Source of the DNA: Candidatus Dormiibacterota bacterium
Lineage (GTDB): Bacteria > Chloroflexota > Dormibacteria > Dormibacterales > Dormibacteraceae
NCBI GenBank assembly: GCA_955652585.1
Contig: CATPBF010000035.1
Location: 1 to 16,096, forward strand
Direction of reading: 5' to 3'
DNA: 16,096 nucleotides
Part shown: positions 7,130-13,551 of the stretch, in pieces
How positions within the stretch are numbered: the stretch's first letter is position 1
Layout: each line of letters opens with the position of its first letter
The notes under the pieces: generated by a model
The model's input: the letters and a program-made list of their open reading frames with translations, nothing else
Databases searched by the model: none
Told to the model about the DNA's origin: nothing
Position numbers and translations under genes: made by a program

Positions 7130-7753
7130 GTGCCCCGGCAGGAGACCCTCGGCCAGCGCATTCGCCGCGTCCGCCAGGAGCGAGGCATGAGCCTCGCGAA
7201 GGTCAGCGGCGGGGACTTCAGCCGTGCGTTCCTCAATCAGGTCGAGCTGGGCCGCAGCCAGCCGTCGACCAGGGTACTGCGGGTCATCGCCGGCCGGCTC
7301 GGCACCGAGGTCGACTACCTGCTCGAGGGCAAGCTGCCGAACCTCGATCGCGAGCTCGCGCTGGAGAGGGCCCGGGTCCTGATGGCACGCGGCCAGGCGC
7401 GACGCGCTCTCGAGGCAATCGGTGAGGCGGTGGACGCGTCCGATTGGCCCCTGCGGACCGATGCGAGACTCTGTCAAGCGGAGGCTCTGCGCGCAGTCGG
7501 GCGCACGGATGAAGCCGATGCCATCCTGGCCGAGGAGCGCAAGGTCATCGCCGCGCGTCGGGACAGCCATCGTCTCGGGCGCCTGCGTGCCTTGGAGCGC
7601 GGCGAAGCGTATTCGATCGGCAACGGCGATGCGGAGACGGCAGTGCGAGTGCATCTCAGGCTCGCCGAGCACGCGCTCCGCGCCGAGCGAGGGTACGACG
7701 CGCTAGAGCATTACCGAGCCGCCCGCGTCCTCCTCGAGGTAGCGGTCAGGTAG
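7130..7753 (+). CDS. XRE-family HTH regulator with helical-repeat C-terminus
   Basis: The 207-residue protein starts with a Cro/C1-type HTH at about residues 7-66: LGQRIRRVRQERGMSLAKV, then SRAFLNQVELGRSQPS as the recognition region, then LRVIAGRLGTEVDYLLEG. Residues from about 72 onward are Ala/Arg/Leu-rich paired helices that resemble tetratricopeptide repeats (ERARVLMARGQARRALEAIG, LCQAEALRAVGRTDEADAIL). Such HTH-TPR proteins often respond to a peptide or protein ligand; the ligand here is unknown. The GTG start is chosen because of the -10 box 6 nt upstream. The gene is tail to tail with the His-rich protein gene; one base separates the stops. Confidence 0.8.
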   Translation: MPRQETLGQRIRRVRQERGMSLAKVSGGDFSRAFLNQVELGRSQPSTRVLRVIAGRLGTEVDYLLEGKLPNLDRELALERARVLMARGQARRALEAIGEAVDASDWPLRTDARLCQAEALRAVGRTDEADAILAEERKVIAARRDSHRLGRLRALERGEAYSIGNGDAETAVRVHLRLAEHALRAERGYDALEHYRAARVLLEVAVR

Positions 7754-7754
7754 C

Positions 7755-8525
7755 TCAGAAACCGTTCGGAAACGGCGAACCCACGGGGTTCACCGTCGGC
7801 GGCGCGATCGCGAGGGTGATGATCTCGTGAGACCTCAACACGATCGCTTTCGGGTCGCCCGGGAAAGCCACCGGCCCGGCGCCGTCGTCCCGATCTACAT
7901 AGACGAGAAGCCTTTGGCTCGCGGTGAGCGTAAACGACGAGACGTGCGACGCATCGAGCGGCTGCGGTTGTCCTGCCCAGTCGCCCCAGACCTGGAAAAA
8001 GTCGCCCAGGGTGAAGATGCGGTCGGCGGGCGACTCGACGTGAATGATTCCGGGCTCGCCCGTGTGCATGTGCAGCCAGTAGTAGCACGACGCGGTCCGG
8101 CCGACGTCGGTGGGGATGGCCACCGCGTTGCCTTGATTGAAGATCCGCAGCACGATGTGGTAGTGGACCTGCGTGTGCTCGAGCTGGTCGCACGGGATGA
8201 CGCCTGTTGGAGTGACGCCAGTGGGCGCGGGAGATCCGGATACGCTCGGGAAGAGACCGCCCGATGATTGATTGCCGACCCTGCTGAAACCGACAAAGGC
8301 CATGACCGACACGACGACGAGGACGAGCACCGCGACCGCTGCGATGATGGCCACCAGCGCCCCGGTCGAGACGCCTGAAGGCGGGCGAGTCTCACCGATG
8401 CCGATCCATGCCCGACCATCCCAGCGCCAGCGCCTGTCCGGCGAGATCGCCGGCTGCCAGGCCGCGCCGTCCCACCACCAATAGCCGTCGGGTGAAAACG
8501 TCGGCGGACCACCCTGTACTGCCAT
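7755..8525 (-). CDS. Membrane-anchored His-rich protein, paralogue 1, with WW-like N-terminal repeats
   Basis: This 256-residue protein has three parts. Residues 10-42 hold two short Trp-rich repeats (SPDGYWWWDGAAWQPA and SPDRRWRWDGRAWIG), similar to DUF2510-type motifs. One hydrophobic helix at 54-80 would anchor it, placing the rest outside the cytoplasm. Residues 109-256 form a domain shared with the neighbouring gene: PCDQLEH, then HYHIVL, CYYWLHMH, IIHVESPA, FTLGDFFQVW, DASHVSSFTLT and RSHEIITL. Conserved between the copies are H117, H121, H123, H152, H154, H162, H194 and H233, plus C112 and C147. Metal binding is plausible but inferred; I know no assigned function. A -10 box (TAGGCT) lies 7 nt before the ATG. 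Confidence 0.75.
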   Translation of the reverse strand: MAVQGGPPTFSPDGYWWWDGAAWQPAISPDRRWRWDGRAWIGIGETRPPSGVSTGALVAIIAAVAVLVLVVVSVMAFVGFSRVGNQSSGGLFPSVSGSPAPTGVTPTGVIPCDQLEHTQVHYHIVLRIFNQGNAVAIPTDVGRTASCYYWLHMHTGEPGIIHVESPADRIFTLGDFFQVWGDWAGQPQPLDASHVSSFTLTASQRLLVYVDRDDGAGPVAFPGDPKAIVLRSHEIITLAIAPPTVNPVGSPFPNGF

Positions 8526-8532
8526 GCCGGGA

Positions 8533-8538
8533 AGCCTA
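8533..8538 (-). promoter_or_regulatory. -10 box TAGGCT for a probable leaderless transcript
   Basis: On the minus strand TAGGCT is followed by 7 nt and then the ATG at 8525. No Shine-Dalgarno is present. This suggests that paralogue 1 has its own promoter although it sits directly behind paralogue 2. Confidence 0.45.
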
Positions 8539-8563
8539 GCCGACCGCCCGTCTAGTTCAGAAG

Positions 8564-8577
8564 CTGAGGCGCCTCAG
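8564..8577. promoter_or_regulatory. Perfect 14-bp palindrome between the two His-rich genes
   Basis: CTGAGGCGCCTCAG overlaps the stop codon of paralogue 2 and lies about 38-51 nt upstream of the inferred start of paralogue 1. It could be an activator site or a short hairpin between the cistrons. There is no T-tract. Confidence 0.35.
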
Positions 8578-9263
8578 AGTCCCGCGTTGCCAGTCGCCGT
8601 CCAGTCGAATCCGGGCGGCGGCGTGGCTGCACCTGATGTGATCTCGAGGCTGATCACCTCGTGCGCCTTCAAGACGATTGTCCCGGGGTCACCGGTGAAG
8701 GGCTGCGCGCCTTTGCCGTCGCCGGAGTCGACGTAGACATACACCTTCTCGCCCGTCGTGAGCGTGAACGAGGAGACATGCGTGGCGTCGAGGGGCTCTT
8801 TCGGGCCGCCCTGGTTCGTCGACCAGGCGTTCCACACTGCGAAGAATTGAGTCAGGGTAAATGTGTCGTTGGCCGGTGACTCGATGTGGATCACGTCCTG
8901 GTTCGCGGAGTGCACGTGGAGCCAGTAGAAGCATGTCGGCGAGGACTCGCCCCCCTGGATGCCGATGCCGCCCGGAAGCGGCGTGAGCACGCCCTCGTGG
9001 ATGATCTGGAGGACCGCGTGGTAGTGGGTCTGGGAGTGCTCGAGCTGATCACATGGGATCCCACCAGCGGCCGCTACCGTGGTCGGCCGGGTGTTGACGT
9101 AGTAATAGATTAGGAGCCCGACAAACAGGGCCACCAGGAGCACGCCCACGACGACCGGAAGCAGAGGGACCTCCGGGCCAGACTTGACCTTGGGTGGCAG
9201 CCGGCGACCTGATTTCCCCTTCGCCCCTCGCTGGGGCGTCTTCGATCGTGTTGATGGGGCCAT
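8574..9263 (-). CDS. Membrane-anchored His-rich protein, paralogue 2
   Basis: With ATG 9263 the protein has 229 residues: a basic Lys/Arg-rich N-terminus (1-30), one membrane helix (about 33-56, PLLPVVVGVLLVALFVGLLI) and an outside domain (69-229). The frame is open further upstream, but that extension would run into the rpsF leader. ATG 9263 also has a TATTCT -10 box 8 nt upstream. The domain matches the downstream paralogue: IPCDQLEH, HYHAVL, CFYWLHVH, VIHIESPA, FTLTQFFAVW, DATHVSSFTLT and KAHEVISL. C71, C111, H76, H80, H82, H116, H118, H126, H162 and H201 are conserved. It lacks the Trp repeats of paralogue 1. The function is unknown, with extracytoplasmic metal or redox chemistry the best guess. 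Confidence 0.75.
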   Translation of the reverse strand: MAPSTRSKTPQRGAKGKSGRRLPPKVKSGPEVPLLPVVVGVLLVALFVGLLIYYYVNTRPTTVAAAGGIPCDQLEHSQTHYHAVLQIIHEGVLTPLPGGIGIQGGESSPTCFYWLHVHSANQDVIHIESPANDTFTLTQFFAVWNAWSTNQGGPKEPLDATHVSSFTLTTGEKVYVYVDSGDGKGAQPFTGDPGTIVLKAHEVISLEITSGAATPPPGFDWTATGNAGL

Positions 9264-9270
9264 GCCTTGA

Positions 9271-9277
9271 TAGAATA
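9271..9277. promoter_or_regulatory. Overlapping divergent -10 boxes for rpsF and the His-rich gene
   Basis: TAGAAT (9271-9276, plus) suits the rpsF operon with a leader of about 78 nt. TATTCT (9277-9272, minus) lies 8 nt before the minus-strand ATG at 9263. The two boxes share five base pairs, so the promoters should compete. A -35 for rpsF is unclear; TTGATG at 9251 is too close (14 nt). Confidence 0.45.
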
Positions 9278-9307
9278 CCGACCTACCCTTTCTGGCCTCG
9301 GCCGGAT

Positions 9308-9335
9308 GGCTCGTGCCGTCCGTCCTGACGGGGCC
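9308..9335 (+). promoter_or_regulatory. Leader hairpin upstream of rpsF, candidate S6:S18 autoregulatory element
   Basis: GGCT (9308-9311) pairs with GGCC (9332-9335), and CCGT (9320-9323) pairs with ACGG (9328-9331) around loop CCTG. A one-sided 5' bulge contains GTGCCGT. The S6:S18 element known in many rpsF leaders is a hairpin with an exposed CCG in a bulge or internal loop, and this one has that layout just before the Shine-Dalgarno. The match is by eye only. Confidence 0.4.
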
Positions 9336-9360
9336 TGAACCCATAGGAAGGAGGTCCCCA

Positions 9361-9765
9361 TTGCGGGATTACGAGATTCTGTACATAGTCCGCGCCGACC
9401 TGGATGACGACAAGGTCCAGGACGTGGTCAAGCGAGTCAACACGCTGATCGAGCGCGCTGGTGGCGCCGCCGAGCGGACCAACCTTTGGGGCAAGCGCAA
9501 GCTTGCATATGAGGTCAAGCACCAGAAGGAGGGCGCCTATGTCCTTCAGGACTTTCGGATCGATCCACAGCGCATCCCCGAGCTCGAGGCGGCGCTCAAG
9601 ATCACCGAGGAAGTGCTCCGGCACCTGATCGTGCGCAAGCCGGAGAAGGCCGCGCCAGCCCCCGCCGTCGCACCGCCGCCGGCGGAGGTGATCCTCGAGC
9701 CGATCGCGGTCGAGGCGGAGGCGGTGGCGGGCAGGTCAAACGGGGATCGGGAGGAGGAAGCTTAG
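9361..9765 (+). CDS. rpsF: 30S ribosomal protein bS6
   Basis: The 134-residue protein begins at TTG 9361, chosen because a strong Shine-Dalgarno (AGGAAGGAGGT, 9345-9355) lies 5 nt upstream and because bS6 normally starts with the sequence seen here (RDYEILYIVRADLDDD). Family signatures include VNTLIERAGG, WGKRKLAYEVKHQKEGAYVL and the C-terminal LRHLIVRK. A tail of about 40 residues rich in Ala, Pro and Glu follows the fold, which is common in high-GC lineages. bS6 pairs with bS18 on the 30S platform. The stop is immediately followed by the ssb ATG, giving a tight rpsF-ssb-rpsR operon. Confidence 0.95.
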   Translation: MRDYEILYIVRADLDDDKVQDVVKRVNTLIERAGGAAERTNLWGKRKLAYEVKHQKEGAYVLQDFRIDPQRIPELEAALKITEEVLRHLIVRKPEKAAPAPAVAPPPAEVILEPIAVEAEAVAGRSNGDREEEA

Positions 9766-10233
9766 ATGTCCAATCTGAACAAGGCGCTGCTCATCGGCCG
9801 GCTGACCAAGGACCCAGAGATGCGATACACGCCCAGCGGCACCGCGGTCACCAACTTCAGCATCGCGACCAACCGGTGGTCGACCGGGCCTGATGGCGAG
9901 AAGAAGGAGTTCACCGACTACCACAACATCGTCGCCTACCCGATCGGCAAGCGGAATCTGGCCGAGACGGTCGCGCAGTACACGCGCAAGGGCGCCCTCG
10001 TTTACGTAGAGGGCCGCATCCAGACGCGTTCTTGGGAGGGCCAGGATGGCCAGAAGCGGCGCGTGACCGAGATCATCGCCAACGACGTGCAGTTCCTGGA
10101 GCCGCGCGGAAGCGGCGGCGGCGGCGGAGCAGCACCGAGCCGTGGCGCCGGCGGCACACCCCACGAGGACATTCCCGTTCCCGCTCCGGACGACGCGCCT
10201 CGCGACGTCGACCCGGACGATATCCCGTTTTAG
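9766..10233 (+). CDS. ssb: Single-stranded DNA-binding protein
   Basis: The 155-residue protein has the bacterial SSB OB-fold at about 1-110 (LNKALLIGRLTKDPEMRYT, TNFSIATNR, YVEGRIQTRSW, VTEIIANDVQFL). A flexible Gly/Pro-rich linker follows. The tail ends DVDPDDIPF, the acidic tip through which SSB recruits repair and replication partners. The gene begins on the base after the rpsF stop and ends 9 bp before rpsR, the usual gene order. The length is slightly below the common 160-180 residues because the linker is short. Confidence 0.95.
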   Translation: MSNLNKALLIGRLTKDPEMRYTPSGTAVTNFSIATNRWSTGPDGEKKEFTDYHNIVAYPIGKRNLAETVAQYTRKGALVYVEGRIQTRSWEGQDGQKRRVTEIIANDVQFLEPRGSGGGGGAAPSRGAGGTPHEDIPVPAPDDAPRDVDPDDIPF

Positions 10234-10242
10234 GAGAGAGGC

Positions 10243-10521
10243 ATGGCAGTCAACCGACCACCACGCGGCGACTCCGGCTCCGGCGGCGGAGGCAGGGGTC
10301 CGAAGCGCCAGCACCGCAAGGTGTGCAGCTTCTGCGTGGAGAAGATCGCGTACATCGACTACAAGGAAATCTCGCGGCTGCGCCGGTTCGTGAGCGACCG
10401 CGGCAAGATCTTGCCGCGTCGCGTGACGGGCACATGCGCCCGCCACCAGCGTCCGCTGACAACGGCGCTCGAGCGCGCGCGGGCGATCGCACTCCTTCCG
10501 TATACGACCGAGACCCACTAG
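10243..10521 (+). CDS. rpsR: 30S ribosomal protein bS18
   Basis: The 92-residue protein has the bS18 core KVCSFCVEKIAYIDYKEISRL-type segment (27-46) and ends with a conserved TGTCARHQRPLTTALERARAIALLPY-type block, each cited in part. A Gly-rich N-terminal extension precedes it. Cysteines 28, 31 and 65 with H68 could hold a zinc ion, as in cysteine-containing bS18 forms. A GGAGAG Shine-Dalgarno precedes the ATG. The usual fourth gene, rplI, does not follow; a hairpin (CCCCG-CCA-CGGGG, 10525-10537) and then an aminotransferase gene come next. Confidence 0.95.
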   Translation: MAVNRPPRGDSGSGGGGRGPKRQHRKVCSFCVEKIAYIDYKEISRLRRFVSDRGKILPRRVTGTCARHQRPLTTALERARAIALLPYTTETH

Positions 10522-10524
10522 CTT

Positions 10525-10537
10525 CCCCGCCACGGGG
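10525..10537 (+). terminator. Short GC hairpin after rpsR, weak terminator candidate
   Basis: CCCCG-CCA-CGGGG begins 4 nt after the rpsR stop. It lacks a T-tract, so termination would need Rho or would be partial. Confidence 0.3.
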
Positions 10538-10570
10538 GGGAGGTGGGCCCGGCCCGGAGCGGAGGCCCGA

Positions 10571-10576
10571 TAGAAT
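10571..10576 (+). promoter_or_regulatory. -10 box TAGAAT upstream of the aminotransferase gene
   Basis: TAGAAT is the same hexamer as the rpsF -10. Initiation near 10583 would give a leader of about 30 nt carrying GGAG (10602-10605) before ATG 10614. No clear -35 is visible. Confidence 0.45.
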
Positions 10577-10613
10577 TCAACGTGCCGCCGCAACCCCTTA
10601 ACGGAGCGCGCCC

Positions 10614-11765
10614 ATGACCTTCCAGACCCAGCTTCGCATCCCCGGCCCGACGCCGCTCCCAGAGCGGGTGGTCCGGAGCATGAACCGGCCCATGATCGAC
10701 CACCGCGGGCCTGAGTTCGCCGCGATCCTCGCCGAGATCACGACCGGTGCGAAGCGGGTGTTCAAGACGTCGAACGATCTCCTTCTGCTCACCTCGTCGG
10801 GCACGGGGGGGCTCGAGTCGGCGGTCGCCAACCTCGTCTCGCCGGGCGATGAGGTCATCGTCGCCCTGTGCGGCAACTTCGGCGAGCGCTTCGCCGCCCT
10901 CGCCGCCGCCTACGGCGCTGATGTCGTCAGGCTGGAGTTCGAGTGGGGCCAGCCCGTGGACCCGGACGACCTGGCGCGGGTCGTCGAGCACCACCCGAAA
11001 GCAGGCGTCGTGCTGCTCACGCACAACGAAACGTCGACCGGGCTGACCAACCCACTGAGAGAGCTCGCGCGCGTGGTGCGCGACGCTGGCCGCATTGTGG
11101 TGGTCGACGGAGTGAGCTCGATCAGCTCGATCGCGATCGAGACGGACGCGTGGGGGATCGACGTCGCCGTCAGCGGCTCGCAGAAGGGATGGATGGCACC
11201 CCCGGGATTCGCGCTGGTGAGCGTGAGCGATCGCGCATGGGCTCAGCAAGCGAAGGCTCGCTCGCCTCGGTTTTATTTCGACTGGAAGGAAGCCAAGACG
11301 TGGGCCGACAAGGGCATGACCCCATTCACCCCGGCCGTGAGCGTCGCCTTCGCGCTTCAAGAAGGGCTACGAATGCTCGAGGAAGAAGGTCTCGAGCATG
11401 TGTACGAGCGCCACGCTAGCCTGGCCCGCGCCACGCAATCAGGACTGCAGTCGTTGGGCTTCCAGCTCTTCGCGCAGGAGGGCTTCCGCTCGAACACCGT
11501 GACGTCTGCAGTGCCCCCGCCCGGGGTCGACGTCGCTGTGCTGCGGAAGCTCCTCGACGAGAAATTCGGCGTCGTTATTGCCGGTGGCCAGGGCAAGATG
11601 GCCGGAAAGATGGTCCGGGTCGGACACCTGGGCGCGGTCGCCGAGGGCGACGTGGTGCAGGTGCTGTGGGCGATCGAGCAAGCGCTCGAAGAGCTCGACA
11701 TCGCCCCCGCCGAGGGCCGGGCCGTGGCCGCGGCCACAGCTTCGCTGCAGGGCGTCTTAGCGTAG
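10614..11765 (+). CDS. Class V PLP aminotransferase (serine-pyruvate / alanine-glyoxylate type)
   Basis: The 383-residue protein belongs to fold-type I, class V. Visible signatures are the N-terminal RIPGPTPLPE, TSSGTGGLE (60-68, phosphate-binding loop), HNETSTG (137-143), VVVDGVSS with D165 (pyridine nitrogen contact), SGSQKGWMAPPG with K191 as the Schiff-base lysine, and R335 in MVRVGHLG (substrate carboxylate). It likely moves an amino group between serine or alanine and glyoxylate, pyruvate, hydroxypyruvate or phosphohydroxypyruvate. Its neighbour 205 bp downstream is serA. In Thermotoga a comparable pair is linked to serine/hydroxypyruvate interconversion. It could therefore act in serine breakdown or replace SerC; sequence alone does not decide. 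Confidence 0.88.
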   Translation: MTFQTQLRIPGPTPLPERVVRSMNRPMIDHRGPEFAAILAEITTGAKRVFKTSNDLLLLTSSGTGGLESAVANLVSPGDEVIVALCGNFGERFAALAAAYGADVVRLEFEWGQPVDPDDLARVVEHHPKAGVVLLTHNETSTGLTNPLRELARVVRDAGRIVVVDGVSSISSIAIETDAWGIDVAVSGSQKGWMAPPGFALVSVSDRAWAQQAKARSPRFYFDWKEAKTWADKGMTPFTPAVSVAFALQEGLRMLEEEGLEHVYERHASLARATQSGLQSLGFQLFAQEGFRSNTVTSAVPPPGVDVAVLRKLLDEKFGVVIAGGQGKMAGKMVRVGHLGAVAEGDVVQVLWAIEQALEELDIAPAEGRAVAAATASLQGVLA

Positions 11766-11787
11766 TGGCCAGCGCCGGAAGCTACTT

Positions 11788-11925
11788 GCATCTTCGACGG
11801 CCCGGGCGGCCGGGCGCCTTCGGCGCTGAAGCCGGCGTCAGGGGGCTCGGCGCTTGGTCGTCACGCATCTACGATGCGCTCCTCCTAGCGCCGCCCCTTC
11901 CTTGGCTCCGGCCGCCAGTGCCGCG
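11788..11925. repeat. Dispersed intergenic repeat, copy B
   Basis: This is the second copy of the element at 6481-6607, lying between the aminotransferase stop and the serA start. Shared blocks are GCTGAAGCC (11825-11833), GTCACGCATCTACG (11860-11873) and TCCTTGGCTCCGGCCGCC (11899-11916). The conserved hairpin is CGCATC-TAC-GATGCG (11864-11878); an additional GCGCC-TTC-GGCGC hairpin replaces part of the first stem of copy A. Confidence 0.7.
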
Positions 11926-11970
11926 AATCTGCTGCGGACCTCCGTCGCCGGCCACTCTGCACTGAGTCCC

Positions 11971-13551
11971 GTGCCCCGGATCCTCGTCGCCGACCCCCTC
12001 GCCGAGGACGGACTCGAGCGGCTACGTCGCGCGGGCGAAGTCACCGTGGTGACCAAGCTCACAGAAGCGGACCTGATCGAGCGCATACCAGACTTCGACG
12101 CGCTCGTGGTGCGCAGTGAGACGAAGGTCACGGAGCCGGTTCTCGAAGCGGGCCGCCGCCTACGAGTGGTTGGGCGGGCGGGTGTGGGAGTCGACAACAT
12201 CGATGTCGCGGCCGCAACCCGCAAGGGCATCCTCGTCGTCAACGCGCCCCGCGGAAACATCGTCGCCGCGGCCGAGCACACCATCGCCTTGCTCTTCGCG
12301 CTCGCGCGATCGGTGCCGCAGGCGGACGCCTCGGTGAGGCGCGGGGAATGGACTCGATCGAAGTTCATCGGCACCGAGATCCGGGGTAAAACGCTGGGGG
12401 TCATCGGCCTCGGCAATGTCGGCTCAGAGGTCGCCAAGCGCGCGCACGGGCTGGAGATGGAGGTGGTCGCTTACGACCCGGTCGTGTCGGTTGAGCGCGC
12501 GGAGCTCTTCAACGTAGAGCTGGTGGCGCTGAACGAGCTGCTGGAGCGGTCTGATTTCGTCACTGTCCACGTTCCCCTCGTCGAAGCCAACCGCCACCTC
12601 ATCGGCGCGCGAGAGCTGGCGATGCTCAAGCCGACCGCTCGTCTCATCAACACCGCGCGGGGCGGCATCGTGGACGAGGCGGCCCTGTGCGAAGCGCTCG
12701 AGTCGGGACGGCTGGCGGCCGCGGCGGCGGACGTGTTCGAGCACGAGCCGGCGGGCGACAGTCCGCTGTTCAAGCTTCCCAATTTCATCGCCACCCCCCA
12801 CATCGCCGCGTCCACGATCGAGGCCCAGGCATCAGTCGCGTTTGACGTGGCGGAAGAGGTCGCCACCGTTTTGGCGGGTGACCTGCCGCGGTACGCAGTC
12901 AACGCACCCGCGTTGCCGCCTGAGGAGCTGGCCTACTTGCGTCCGTTCGCGCTGCTCACAGAGCGACTGGCCTCACTGCACAGCCAGATGTTCGGCGGAA
13001 GGGTGGATGCCATCGAGCTTGAATGCGAGGGCGAACTGGCCGAGCATGACATCAACCTCCTCGTCGCGGCCGCGATTCGAGGCGTCCTCCAGCCTTTCAC
13101 GGAACATCGCATCAACGCCGTCAACGCCCGGCTGATCGCCTCCAGCCGAGGCGTCAAGCTGATCGAAAGGCGCAGTCCCGCGCGTGGAAGCTACGCCAGC
13201 CTCGTCACACTCCGTATGCACGGGCACGAGCTCGCCGGCACCGTGCTCATGGGCGAGCCGCGCGCGGTTCGGATCGACTCGTTTCGCGTTGACCTCGTGC
13301 CTGAGGGCCGCTTCCTCGTCAGCCGGCATGACGACCGGCCGGGCGTGGTTGGCAGCTTCGGCACAATTTTGGGCAAGCACGACGTCAACATCGCGAGCAT
13401 GCAGGTCGGGCGCGACGCGCCGCGCGGCAACGCGATGATGATCCTCGCCGTCGACGATCCCGTCGGCGCTGACGTGCTGGCGCGTCTACGTGAGGTGGCC
13501 GGCATGTCCGACCTCCGCTACGTGGAGCTCGGGGGCACCTCCGATAGCTGA
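11971..13551 (+). CDS. serA: D-3-phosphoglycerate dehydrogenase
   Basis: With GTG 11971 the protein has 526 residues, the standard length of long-form SerA. It oxidises 3-phosphoglycerate to 3-phosphohydroxypyruvate, the first step of serine synthesis, using NAD. The substrate domain is followed by GVIGLGNVGSE (NAD motif, G146/G148/G151), NTARGG with R230, DVFEHEP with E259, and TPHIAAST with H277, the expected catalytic Arg/Glu/His. An intervening ASB-type domain (about 315-445) and a C-terminal ACT domain (about 449-526, DRPGVVGSFGTILGKHDVN) allow feedback control by serine, as in related enzymes. The frame is open upstream, but that part lies in the repeat; PRILVADPL is the usual N-terminus. 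It overlaps the DUF1015 gene. Confidence 0.93.
   Translation: MPRILVADPLAEDGLERLRRAGEVTVVTKLTEADLIERIPDFDALVVRSETKVTEPVLEAGRRLRVVGRAGVGVDNIDVAAATRKGILVVNAPRGNIVAAAEHTIALLFALARSVPQADASVRRGEWTRSKFIGTEIRGKTLGVIGLGNVGSEVAKRAHGLEMEVVAYDPVVSVERAELFNVELVALNELLERSDFVTVHVPLVEANRHLIGARELAMLKPTARLINTARGGIVDEAALCEALESGRLAAAAADVFEHEPAGDSPLFKLPNFIATPHIAASTIEAQASVAFDVAEEVATVLAGDLPRYAVNAPALPPEELAYLRPFALLTERLASLHSQMFGGRVDAIELECEGELAEHDINLLVAAAIRGVLQPFTEHRINAVNARLIASSRGVKLIERRSPARGSYASLVTLRMHGHELAGTVLMGEPRAVRIDSFRVDLVPEGRFLVSRHDDRPGVVGSFGTILGKHDVNIASMQVGRDAPRGNAMMILAVDDPVGADVLARLREVAGMSDLRYVELGGTSDS

Noticed and set aside
11880..11930. T-box-like GTGCCGCG upstream of serA
   Set aside because: The core motif does not match, copy A reads GGGGCCGCG at the same place, and no specifier stem is evident.
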